Positions 44,162 through 55,106 of a stretch of 64,000 bases of DNA are shown one piece after another. Numbering within the stretch: the first letter of the stretch is position 1; the number at the start of each line of letters is the position of its first letter. The stretch comes from Strobilurus pachycystidiatus (lineage: Eukaryota; Basidiomycota; Agaricomycetes; Agaricales; Physalacriaceae). Location: positions 1,178,001 through 1,242,000 of the forward strand of contig JAHLMK010000008.1 in the NCBI GenBank assembly GCA_019915135.1, in the 5' to 3' direction. The notes beneath the pieces are model-generated. The model was not told the DNA's origin and did no database searches. It worked only from the letters and a program-made list of their open reading frames with translations. The translations under genes and the position numbers were made by a program.

Positions 44162-46457
44162 AGTGAGTCCGCTACTTAACTAAATTACGCGCCACAGAGC
44201 TTTTAGTAGTGATTTCAGAGATCTTTTTGATTCTTGCGGGCCACGAGTCCTCTCTGTTTCCCCAGGATCAAACACTCTTACCCGCGTTTCTCCCTCTTCT
44301 TCACCCAGGCGAACAGCAATGCTTGGAATCGCTGGGCCAGATCGCGTTTCGATACCGCAGAATCAAGGCATCCTGTCTCACACTGTCTAGGTCGCGATCG
44401 CGCTATCTTTGTGCACTCTCCGCCACCCTCAGCCGCATACTCAAGGACGAGTATGAGAAACTTGTTACCACCACCGAGGAAAAGGTCCTCAAACGCGACG
44501 CCAACCTCGTCGCTAGTGGCTCTTTTGTTCCACTTTCTTCTGTTCGAGCGATTTTCGCGCCCTGGGATGCCCCATTCGCCGCCCTCGTCTCTCTCATGGA
44601 TGAGATTCAGAGCCAAACTGAGTGGAAACCTGGATCGCTGATTGACCTGCTCCTGACGCGTTCGAGGACGGGCATAAATCGTATCGCCAGCATCATTTCC
44701 CGTCTATCCGTTGCTGTCCAACATGTTTGGCGCACACAGCTTGCAGCCTTCGTCGTTCATGGCTCTCTTTCACCATCGGATCCGCTAGTCTCAGAAGCCT
44801 ACGTTCTGTTGCCAGGCACAATACCGTCATGTGTCTCGCTGCAGTCCAGCGAGTCCATTGCATATGTCGGGCGTGCCATTGGGACTGTGAAGGCTGCAAA
44901 ATGGCAGCAACAGCTTCCTAGAGCACTGGCGCAAGAACACATCGTACTGCTCGAAGGGGTTATACCACAGAACAGCCATGACTTCGACGTCGTGATATCT
45001 CAAATCCGTACCAATGTCAGCGAGTGGCTCTGGCTCAACGTATTGACAGCCAAGGATGTCGAAGATGCTGTGAACTCGTTGTATGTGGTCACCATATCAA
45101 TATGTCTTGTTCTCACTCTTTATCGAAGAGCGGACTATTTCCTCCTACGCAATGGCGAATTCAGCTTGTCACTGATAAGGGAGATTGAACGCCTAAAAAT
45201 CTCGCGCCTGACGATGCATTCTGGTGCCGCTTCATTGATCAGGGAACAGGACCTCAACCTCGCGCTTCTTCGAGCGTCGTTGGGGACCACAGCTCAGCAC
45301 GATCCATCACTTTCCAAGTTGCGATTCTCCCTGCCCGCTGGTCCCCTTCGGCCGCTTTTGCCGTCCTTGGGCAATACGGCTTCTGTCGCTCAGCTTCCAG
45401 GATCAATTGACCCTTCGGTGTTTAGCTCATGTTTGTTGGGCACGCCACTGGAACTAACGTACCTGGTATCGTGGCCGCTGGATCTGTTCCTTCACAGCTC
45501 GGATCTCTCATCATATGGTACATTGTTCTCGTACCTCTCGGCTCTACGCAAGACCCATACGCGAATACATACGTGCTGGACGTCATTATCAAATTCTCAA
45601 AGAGCTCGGAGGAGGTGGACTGGGCTTGGAGAAGGGGGCACCGCTGAAGACCTCAAGGCGCGTTCGCAGCTGCTCCGTTGTGGCTGGGGTGTTGTTCGTG
45701 ACATGGGCTGGTTTCTGGATACATTGTTGGGCTATATCATGACAGATGTCGTTGACGTGGAGTTCGTCCGTCTGAAGAAGCTCTTGGGGACAGACGATTC
45801 ACGAGGACCTCCACCGAGTTCTGCCAGCTTACGTTCCATGGCATCGGGTACTGCTCCATCATCGCAACTTGACTTCACAAGTCTCCGCACCATTCACTCT
45901 ATCTATCTGGATCGCCTGTTGACCGGATGTCTATTGACGAATCCGGCGTTGACTTCAATTCTGTTACCCATATTTGAAATCTGCGAGAGATTCGTCGCGC
46001 AGGTAGAGCGCTGGGGTGGTGATATTCTTCCAGCGCTTCTATTCGAGGGTAGCTTGAAGGGAGGCAGCGAAGATGTGGGTGTCATGGTGAAGGAACGTCA
46101 CCAAATTGTCTTTGAGATGAACGAGGTGAGAACAGATCGGTTCAAACAGACTTTGTGGGTACCTGACGAATGCAACAGACACTTCACGGGTTATTGGATT
46201 CGTTCTATGAGCAGTTGTCTCTCTCAACCTCCCATCAGCCTTTTGCGACGTCAGACGCGTCTAAGTCTATTCTTATCAACGCGACGTCGAATTATAGCGT
46301 CTCAAAGATCGGGAAAGCAACAGATGCAGGGCTGGGGGATGTTCGGAGACATATTGAGCGCCTGCTATTGCGTTTGGATTTCAATGGAGGGTTCTCTAAC
46401 GCCCGCAAGAGGGACAAGATGGAGGCTAATATACTTGCTCAAGGTGGTTTAGTGTAG
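44162..46457 (+). CDS. TUBGCP4: Gamma-tubulin complex component 4 (GCP4)
   Basis: Member of the Spc97/Spc98 (GCP) family, forming the gamma-tubulin ring complex that nucleates microtubules. The protein reads ISEIFLILAGHESSLFP at its N-terminus (GCP4 proteins start MIxELLLxLxGxxGxxF), then SEAYVLLPGTIPSCVSLQSS, AIGTVKAAKWQQQLPRALAQ, DYFLLRNGEFSLSLIREIER, GTPLELTYLVSWPLDLFL (GCP domain: Y-x-V-x-W-P-L) and MGWFLDTLLGYIMTDVVDVE. It ends ANILAQGGLV at 46455-46457. The frame begins with GTG at 44209, but a 47 nt intron (44163-44209) with GTGAGT donor and TTAACTAA branch joins A44162 to TG44210, making ATG-ATT-TCA. An in-frame 48 nt intron near 45080-45129 and another after FEMNE (about 46119-46178) also fit. 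Confidence 0.9.
44163..44209 (+). other. Intron that splits the GCP4 start codon (A|TG)
   Basis: 47 nt, donor A|GTGAGT, branch-like CTTAACTAA at about 44175-44183, acceptor TAGTAG|TG. Joining A44162 to T44210-G44211 makes ATG followed by ATT TCA GAG ATC, the expected GCP4 start. No ATG in frame exists upstream without this intron. Confidence 0.7.
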
Positions 46458-46712
46458 TTGACTATTGAAAAGTTTCCGCGTACTGAATGGCCACGATACC
46501 GAGAGCGGTACAAAAGCGGCAACTTACTACATTCCTGATCATTCGGCGAAGCTTTCGAAACACCTGAAAAGGCTGCCGCTCACTATTCATGCTTGCCCAT
46601 GCCCGTACATCTTTACTCCGGTCATTGAGGCCAACTGCTCAAGCAGAGGTAGGGAATTGGCTTGCGGTTTCGCAATTTTCGTGATTATCAACGAACGTTG
46701 CAGTTACGCCGA

Positions 46713-47986
46713 ATGAGTTCTAATCCGGCACAGCGTCTCGCTCATCAGCTGCAGCTCCTTTCTTCCGTGCCATCACCATCCATGACTTCCCGTGCGTCTC
46801 TCTGGCATATCATACCCTTGCACCGCGTTGACGACGTCCTTCCCTGCAGAGTACACCCCCCGCCTTGTTGGGGCCCCCAACACGCTCGGTAGGCTGAGCC
46901 CGCTGTCTCCCTGACGTGTCGCTGACCTCTCACAGAGCACCGTGTGTTCATCGAGCAAAATGGCTCAGTCGTCTCGCCGTTCCACGACATCCCGCTCTTC
47001 GCCAACCAGAACGAGGGCATTTTCAACATGATCGTCGAGGTGCCTCGCTGGACGAACGCCAAGATGGAGATCTCCAAGGAAGAGCCGTTCAATCCCATCA
47101 AGCAGGACGTCAAGAAGCACAAGCTGCGTTTCGTCCGCAACTGCTTCCCCCACCACGGCTACATCTGGAACTATGGCGCTTTCCCCCAGGTGAGCTGTCC
47201 GCCGTCGCGTGTCACCCCTCATCGATGCTGATATCGATCCACCCAGACCTGGGAAGATCCCACCCAGACCCACGCTGAGACCAAAGCCAAGGGCGACAAC
47301 GATCCTCTCGATGTCTGCGAGATCGGAGAACAGGTCGGTTACGTTGGCCAGGTCAAGCAGGTCAAGGTCCTCGGTATCATGGCCCTTCTTGATGAAGGCG
47401 AGACCGACTGGAAGGTCATCGTTGTCGATGTCCAGGATCCCCTCGCCGGCAAGCTCAACGATATCGAGGATGTCGAGAGGCACCTCCCTGGTCTGATCAG
47501 AGCTACAAACGAGTGGTTCAGGTATGTCACACGAGCAGTCCACGAAAATCCACAATTCTGAGATGTATTTTAGGATTTACAAGATCCCCGATGGCAAGCC
47601 TGAGAACACCTTTGCCTTCTCTGGCGAGGCCAAGAACAAGCGCTACGCTACCGAGATAGTTCATGAATGCCACGAAGCCTGGCGCCGTCTCATCACCGGC
47701 GAGTCTCCTGCCAAGACGGCCAGCTATGATCTCGCGATGTAGGTGCTGTCTGATATCATCAGGCACCTTCATTGCTCACCGCTTTGCCAGTCGCAACATC
47801 ACCATTCAGAACTCTCCCGGTTTCATCCGCCGCGACGACCCCGCCTACACCTCGCTCCCTCCTGATTCCAGGAAAGCTCCCGCTCCTATCGATCCTTCTG
47901 GTACGTATTTCATCAATGGCCATTTTCATATATCTCATGCTTGCTCAGTTTCGAAATGGTTCTACATCTCTTCTGCCCAGGTTTAG
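46713..47986 (+). CDS. IPP1: Inorganic pyrophosphatase
   Basis: Family I soluble pyrophosphatase hydrolysing PPi to two phosphates. Exons: [26 protein letters not shown], then [98 protein letters not shown] and [20 protein letters not shown]. The metal-binding signature D-N-D-P-L-D-V is intact, and so are the EISKEE and Lys/Arg substrate residues. It ends [13 protein letters not shown] at the TAG 47984-47986. Two in-frame ATGs exist: 46782 gives the usual start MTSQYTPRL; 46713 adds 23 residues ([20 protein letters not shown]...). The internal one matches the family. Short introns, one ending in CAG before TCGCAACATC. Convergent with POM152. Confidence 0.95.
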
Positions 47987-48180
47987 AGCGAACCAGTGCC
48001 TGCGCAGAGTCAACAGTTGCAAAAAGCGTAAATACACCAATCCAATTTAAAAGAAGTCTTTTGGTCCTATGCAATTCAGCTATTTCAATATTACAATGAG
48101 GTATGATATAGAAGATACAGATGATAGCATTGAGTAGCATAACCTGCGCCTGGGCAGCGCTTTTACTTGCTCTACCTAAA

Positions 48181-51100
48181 TCACGCGTCAGGTTGTGCTG
48201 GAGGATATCTGCAGTAACGATCTGATATCGAGGTCACGGTCCAAGTGCCTAGAGAATGTCAAAGAGGTGATGTGAACAAGGACCGTTAGCCGACTGACCT
48301 TCGAGTGCAGAATATATAGAGTACTCCTTCGAATATATTCGGGAGACGGTGTGCGTCTCCAATACCTTCCCAGATTTTCCACCTTTCTTCGTCACCGGTT
48401 CCGAGCGCTGGTACGTGAAAGTAAACGGTGGTTCACCAAACAGGGTGAAGACAATTTCAGCTTGGTCGCCTTCGGGATAACGTCAATAAATAACACGCTT
48501 AGACCTGAACGATGGCATACCCTCGTGAATATCTTGGTAGACACGCTTTCCGTGTCCGACCTGGGCAGAAGGTAGAGAGTGTACCGAGAAGTGCAAGTCG
48601 GTGACAGCGGCTTTGCACATCTTCTGTTGATGCGATATAGATGTGATGGTGAATTCACCAGGTTGCGTTTGAGCCAGAGAAAATGGCGACGTCTTTGCTT
48701 CCTGTGCTTGTGCACGACCATTGATACGATAACTGTAAGGCTCGATGAGATTTGTTTGCATCACTTGAAGGATGGATAAAACCTGATAGTCCATGGTGGT
48801 ATACCCTCCAGTTGGAATTGGGCAATATCACCGACGCAATAATCTTCTCTACGGTCAAACGGAAGAATGGCAGCCGTCTCTGCAACGTCGACCCAGATCG
48901 TACTACCAAGAGGATCGAGTGAGGCATGATCACATCCCGAGGCGTCCGATACAGAGTCAATGATGATGAGGTGCGGCCCAACGGCCTGGAACGTATACGA
49001 AGGCAGGTCTATCTTCCAGATGGGGCTGTAGGTTTCGATGGTTCGATGATCGACCAGACTCGATCCCACATTCTTTATGGTGAGACGGAGTTTGAAGGGC
49101 GGCGTTCCCTCAAAGATGATAGTACCGTCTGAGGAGAGATGATCCAATGGAGTGAAGTGGTCGTTGAGACAGTATGGAATTCTGTTGCGGTTCTTGAAAT
49201 ACGCCGAGGGCCTCATCGAAACCTGTTGCTCGAAGAGCAAGCGTTCCGCACGGGGGATGACCGCACTCTTGTGCTTTGCTAGTGGGTAGGACGTGTCGCC
49301 GATTTGCTTCACTTCGTAGTAAACACGACCAGGATTCGATGTCTGCAACTGCAGACGAGTATGAGGTTGAATGCTGTTGAAGACCGGGTTATCAATGAGT
49401 TTGGTGCCACCTGCACCATTGTCTTGCGCAATGTTGTACATGATCTCAAAGGGCGGCCGGCCTCGTGCAATATGTCAGTACAAGCGGACCAAGCACTGCT
49501 GAGAAGCATACCGCTCAAATCAAGATCAACATGGTCAATCATTCCTTCGCAGATCGGAGGCAAGATGTGTGAACCATTGTGTGAATCGTAGGTTGCATTC
49601 GTGTGCCGCGAAAGCTGTGCGTATGGCCTGGGGATCCAGTCTACATGGTACGTCGATCCTCCGGGGACAACGGTTCCGGGACATTGAGAATCAGTCACCT
49701 TGATCAGCTAATGTGAACAAGGTCTCCTTCATGCATGAGCGACCAACCTCTGTGATTTCGTACAATCCCTTGTCCGTAACACCCAGCACGGAATTAGCAG
49801 TATCCAACCTCGCAGTAAAAATCTGCTGAGGAGCTTCGTGTCGGTGGTATCGCACCTTCCAAGGCTATGCAGGGAAATGATGAACTTGGGTTTCCAGGCC
49901 TCCGGCATGAGAACTTACACCGTCACCTGTTAGCCTCATAGGCAGGTGGGCCTTTTCCTTCTCCAAGACCGTGACACGTCGTTGATCGTTCTCGCCGTAG
50001 AATTTGGCCGTCGGCTGGAACCGGTCTACTCAGATTACGAACTTGCAGTGAATATCGACACTCACTTTGATCCTCCGGACATTCACAGACACTCCAGGAA
50101 CTGACACAAGCCGCTTGCACTGGTACTTGTCCTCAACGCTGACTGTCATCGATATGAGTCTCGGGGGATGCCAGTGAGAAAAAGTACACAGACTGAGATC
50201 AATTTCGAACGTTCCTCCTTCCTTATCAACCTTGGCAGGAATTGGCACTTGGACAGTTTTTCTCGGAGTGTCGATATCGGCAATCTTGATGATTTCTGAG
50301 CTCTTCGGCCCCACAATCTGCACCTCTAGGTTCCATGGTCCAGAACCCTGTGAAAGATTTGAATGTCGAACAAGAAAGTCTATTACAAAGAGATTACCGA
50401 CCTTGAGTTCAACCTCGACATTAACAACACTGCCTTCACAGCTGCTCAATTGACGCTTGCTCTTCGCTCCCCGCTCACCGACAAAGTCAGCAGATGCAGG
50501 TGAGTGAATGATCTGGTCGATGCTCGGTCCGTTGAGAGCGATCTTCTTGTAATTGGCGTCGCTGATGTGCATGAAGGTAAAGATGTAGTGTCCGCTTTTG
50601 TCTGGTTGAATGGTAAGCTCTCCTCGAGACATGGCGAAGGTCTTGGAGACATCATGCGCCGGCTCCTTGTCCCGTTGAGTGCGGTAGTGTACCTGGAATG
50701 GAGGTGTGCCATGCATAACGAGCGCAGCAGAAACACCAGTGTCGCCAGAGCTGGGCTACGGTCAGCGCGTTTCTGATTGAAACCAGCCAGAGTTCGTACC
50801 ATTCATGGATTTTTTTCCATTCGATCTCGGCCGAGGGTAGGGGCTTCTCGACGACACGGCAGCTCTCCGGAGCTAAGACATCGCCACTGCACCACTGCAC
50901 CAAATGTGAGCATTCAACAGACAAGAATCGGTGAATCGCTCATACCTTTCCTTTGACTTTCTGAATCATGTACTCGCCCGGAGAGCTAACTGGTAGGGTT
51001 ATCTCTCTACGGTTGGGGTCAGTCGTCAAAGTCTTAACCCATGCCTTGTCACGTTTCCCTCCAAAATTGTCCGCCTCAGAGGGAAGATACTTCACTGTGA

Positions 51101-52662
51101 TCTCCAAAGGCAAGTCAAAAGCGTCCGCATCGTTGGCTGATATCGTCAAAGCGGCTTCTCCACCGATACGGAGAGGTGTGGGCTGTCCAGGACCGCAATG
51201 TTTGAACGACGTTGTTGAGCGCCGAAGAACTTGGAACGATCTCGTCGTGGTTGTGGCGAGGGCATCACTCTGGATCGAGAGCAGATCGGAACCAACACGC
51301 ACGATATTGCCAACGGCATCCACAACTTCTTCGAGAGCGTATACGTGGGTTCCGACGACGTTGGCAGACACAGAAAGCGGAACACGGACGCTTTGGTACG
51401 CCAGCCGCTGCCTCAGAGGTGCTTCTGAGGCTTGTTTGTCAACGTCACCCTCGATCCCTTCCACTAGGAAGCTCTCTCGGTGACCATTCACCATCTTGAA
51501 CCACCGCAGACTAAGTGGCGCGACGCCACTTATGTCAATCATGAGTTCGTGGTCGGATTCCTGGCCTACGCAGCGCACTTCTGTGGTGGGCTCGTCCACG
51601 AATTGGACTTTGGGACAGTATGCCACGAAGACCTCATAAGGGTAATGCAAGCGCGCCTCGATCCCAGATGAATCCATGACACGTTCTAACCGGACGCGAC
51701 CCGGTTTCGAAAGACGGACATGAGTGAGAGCTTGTGTTCGTTGGAGGGAAGAGGAGATGGCGTTTTTTTGAGAGGGACTATCTTCGTCCTCGTCCACGTC
51801 GTCATATTCATCGTAGTCATCACTTTCGACCTTGAACGGCGTGGTTACTTTGGCCACTTGCAGCGCGGCTGCACGGCTGGCCTCGATGGCTTTGAGCTCT
51901 TTGGACGAGACGTCAAAGTAGTCAACCGTAGCGCCGTCCAAAGAGGTCAATGAATATCGTATGGACGTGGGATTCGTGTTGTTCATGAGAATAGGAACAA
52001 GTGCCGCGTCATGTATAGATGAGAGGCAGTACGTCGCGCCGTCGGGGTTGAGCTGAGCGGTGCTTATAGGCGACATGCGGACTGTATGTTGTCCGAGTAG
52101 ATGGGCGTCGTTGGATGCAGGGGTGGAAGAAGAGAGTCCGATGATGTCCAGAATCCTGAAGGAAGATTGCGTCGAAGAGAGCTCTCCGCGACCTGAAGAA
52201 GTAAGAACAAACCCAGATCAGAGAAATTCAGAGACGTACTTTCGACGCGGTTATCATGGACAGCTGGGCCGCCACCAATGTTTAGATGTATGCCTCCAAA
52301 CATGAGGCCATTGAACAGCCAAAGAAACAATATCTGCAGTATGATGGCCGAGAAGCTGTAATTGAGCCTCGGTATGCGCAAGCATGACAGGATGACGAGG
52401 TAGGTAAAGTCGACCACGAGCCATTTGCCGCACAGGCGTAGCGAATTGTCGGAGGATGCAAGGAAATAGAGAAAATCAAAGAGCTTTATTGCCTGATTGA
52501 AGTATAAGCTTGGGTGGTTTCATTTTAACAGCAAGGTCATACCTGGCAGAGGAGGCCCAAGCTAACATAGTATAGTCTTTGAGACGGAGCATCCAAATAC
52601 GTTTCTGGCAACAATGGACCCTTGCCATTCGCGTTGGCGGACGGAGGGGCCGCCGCTGACAT
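48181..52662 (-). CDS. POM152: Nucleoporin POM152
   Basis: Integral membrane nucleoporin of the nuclear pore's luminal ring. ATG 52662 starts MSAAAPPSANANGKGPLLPE. Membrane segments follow: AIKLFDFLYFLASS, VVDFTYLVILSCL and IILQILFLWLFNGLMFGGIH. Then a long luminal part built of repeated Ig-like beta domains, with pieces such as VSSPGEYMIQKVKGK, LTIQPDKSGHYIFTFMHISD and QPGEFTITSISHQQKMCK, each with the recurrent P-G-x-Y/F-x-(I/L)-x-x-(I/V)-x-D/x-x-C spacing of Pom152 repeats. It ends GTWTVTSISDRYCRYPPAQP DA at the TGA 48181-48183. An acidic loop (SDDYDEYDDVDEDEDSP) lies near 51830-51780. About 1300 residues, normal for the family. Twelve or more introns. Divergent with the dsRBD gene. Confidence 0.92.
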
Positions 52663-52905
52663 TGTGAACCTTTTCCAGCCAACAGCCGCTTGTCTTCCGT
52701 ATGTGTTTCGTCGCAAGTTACCCAGCGCAGGGCGGGCAGAGTCTGGCAGATGGCGGTTGGAATATGAGAGGCTGTCTACCACGTGATGGTGAACTCCGGC
52801 ATTGCTCAATGCTTCTTGGGCGCCTAAGTATCTTCTTTGAGTTCTCAATTCAAGTCCTATCGCGGCCATCTCTGTGCCATCTTCTTCCATCTACTACCAT
52901 CTACT
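52663..52905. promoter_or_regulatory. Divergent promoter region, POM152 / dsRBD gene
   Basis: 243 bp between start codons. Contains a short repeated motif ATCTACTA (about 52889-52906). No TATA box. Confidence 0.4.
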
Positions 52906-53871
52906 ATGGCTCAACTGCCACCACTTCCCGCCATCAGTGGCGACTACGAGATCATGCTCGACGTGTACACACACATCTCAGCCCGTCCACCTGGCACCGA
53001 AACAGTCTCTCAGGAATATGGGGACACTCAAAGACTCCAGCATTTAGGGCGAAAGGCCGCTGAACTGGCAGCGGTCCATCAGCTAGTTTTTGCTCGGGAC
53101 ATTCCATCCACCGATATTCCTGTGAGTAGAACACTCCCGACCCTGTTCGAATGGACTGTAACGATACACGGCAGCAAGCTTGCAGTGATCATCTAAGTCA
53201 GGACCAGATTATGGCCTGGATGGACGCTTACAATATGAAGAGACACGTTCGCTGCTATCCTCACGAGATACTCAATGATTCTGATGTGTGTTTCTGTGTT
53301 GTGGCGCCGGCATCAATAATTGACTTGTATCTTCATTCAGGCCATGAGCAGTATCTTCTACGCGTACGTCGGTGCTCTCTACATGCGCAATGGGCAAGGA
53401 GTGGTACAAACGTGGATATCCGCTCTCATCGATCCCCACAATGAATCACCACCTCCTCCGGTTTCATCCTCCTCTGCGTCAGCACCCAGTAGTCCGCCTC
53501 CGCATCTTCCGATGCAATCTACGGCGCCCCCGATGTTTCAAGCTCAACCACCTGCCCCCGCCCCAATGCAAGCTACCCCCTCCTCGCTGCCAGGAAACTT
53601 CGAACAACTCGTCACGCTGCAGGTGTTCAACCAGACCGCTCTACAGAAAGGCTACAACGTTAGCTATACTGCTACAAGCGAAGGTCCACCCCATCAACCA
53701 ACCTGGACTGTTACTTGTCTCTGTATGTCTTTTCCTTCCCGAGCTATAGTTATTTGCTGACAGGTCGATACAGTGAATGGTAATCAGGCTGCTATTGCGC
53801 AGGGGCGCAGTCAGAGAGTGGCAAAGGAGGAGGCAGCACGAATCGCCTTCAAAACTATGGGATGGCCGTGA
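52906..53871 (+). CDS. dsRNA-binding protein with degenerate RNase III-like region
   Basis: Four exons. The N-terminal part is RNase III-like: MLDVYTHISARPPG, TQRLQHLGRKAAELAAVHQL, later IMAWMDAYNMKRHVRCYP and IFYAYVGALYMRNG. Compared with the RNase III signature (N-E-R-L-E-F-L-G-D-A and F-E-A-x-x-G-A-x-Y), the acidic catalytic residues are Gln, Gln and Arg in the first block, and the Glu of the second is Tyr, so hydrolysis is not expected. A Pro-rich linker with many Ser/Pro follows. The C-terminus is a dsRBD: NFEQLVTLQVFNQTALQKGY, VSYTATSEGPPHQPTWTVTC, then GNQAAIAQGRSQRVAKEEAA and RIAFKTMGWP at the TGA 53869-53871. This keeps the basic helix (S-x-R-x-A-K-E-E-A-A). Likely a dsRNA-binding, non-cutting protein. 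The RNase III link is by pattern only. Confidence 0.75.
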
Positions 53872-54135
53872 AGCGTGTTTGTAGGACGGACGTCACCTGA
53901 GACCCTGAACGCGTAGTAACGCGTCCTTCGGTCTGACACTCCCATAGTTCTGTCTCTGTTAAATCTTGTATCCATGTACTAGTTTGCTTTGTATGCCTTG
54001 CTTTGCGACTTGTTTAGTTATACGTGCCAATGTTTCGCTTACTCAGTAGTGTAACAGTATACAAAATATACAAAAGCTTGTATCACTGGAATCCTATCCA
54101 AACTGCCGGTCATAGCTTGGAGGAGACATGTATCA

Positions 54136-54823
54136 TTACGAGCTAAGATACCAGAACAGTATATAGACACTGAAGAGGCCCAAGAAGATCTTGAGCTGAG
54201 GATCGAGTTGAAGTGTTGGTGCATCAGTTGAAGTATCGGCGGATGTTTTGCCGCCGAGAGTATGACCAGTTCCGGAGAATGCAGCGCCGGTGCTTGAGGA
54301 GGAAGCGGAATGCTTTCGGAGAGCATTCTCCAGCGCGCTGGGATCCACATGATATAGAGCTGAACTAATGGCTATAACGTGAACATACCTTCGATTGGCG
54401 CCCCGGACTTGATCAATCTTTGTTGATCCACGAAGAAAGATGAACGTGGGCCTGACGGACAGCATTCGTGGAGAGCATCTGGAAAGATGGTGGACACGTA
54501 CATGGCCGAGACTTGGTACTGCCGCGCGACGTCCTGTGCTGCATCCACGTCACACTTGAGGAAGTTGACATTCTTGTATTGTTTTGACATGGCTTCGAAC
54601 GCGGGGGCGATAGCATGACATGGTCCACACCTAGATAGCATTATGAATTATAGTTGCGCGTCCAATGGAGATCATTCTACCAGGTGGCATGGAAGTCTAT
54701 CACCTGATGGATTCTTTAGACATGTTCGCAGAGCAATCAAGGCAGTCGCACCGAAACTTTGTCCTTGTTCTTCCCCAGAAAGCCATCGAGTTCCGACAAT
54801 GAGCCAATGTGTGTGATGGACAT
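54136..54823 (-). CDS. Tail-anchored thioredoxin-domain protein
   Basis: Four exons. ATG 54823 starts MSITHIGSLSELDGFLGKNK; exon 2 is VIDFHATW; after an intron that cuts the Trp codon comes CGPCHAIAPAFEAMSKQYKN, giving the active-site WCGPC. Then FLKCDVDAAQDVARQYQVSA and MPTFIFLRGSTKIDQVRGAN (the cis-Pro after Met and the thioredoxin fold are complete). The C-terminal 60 residues are Ser/Thr/Gly-rich and end in one hydrophobic segment IFLGLFSVYILFWYLSS at the very C-terminus, so the protein looks tail-anchored with the thioredoxin domain in the cytosol. The presence of a membrane anchor separates it from free thioredoxins. Target membrane and partner unknown. Head-to-head with histone H4. Confidence 0.85.
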
Positions 54824-55106
54824 GGAGGGGTGTGGGGTGGTGTGTGTCGGAGGTAAGGGTAGAAGGGTAAGGTGAAGGGCTAGGGTTAGGGCTTGCTGTA
54901 ATTTCAATGACGCTTTCAGGCACATGCACGTGATGCGAGCCATTGCTTGTACTAGTTGTAGCCTAAGCTTATGTAGTCCAGATTGTCCGGGTGTTTAAAG
55001 TATGGCCCGTTTTGGGCGTTGAGGCTTTCAGTCGCAAACCACCACCACCGGTACCTCAAGCTCCCTCAAACACTCTTCTCTTCCCACTCAACTCTCATCA
55101 TTTGAC
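54824..55106. promoter_or_regulatory. Divergent promoter, thioredoxin / histone H4, with telomere-like repeat and TATA-like site
   Basis: 283 bp between start codons. On the thioredoxin side a TTAGGG-like block (GGGCTAGGGTTAGGG, 54876-54894 region) precedes a pyrimidine-rich leader. On the H4 side TTTAAAGTA (about 54993-55001), about 105 bp before ATG 55107, may be the TATA element. I see no other histone gene here. Confidence 0.4.

Noticed and set aside
44209..44211. GTG as a non-AUG start of GCP4
   Set aside because: A standard intron precisely turns this into ATG, which is simpler than a GTG start in a eukaryote.
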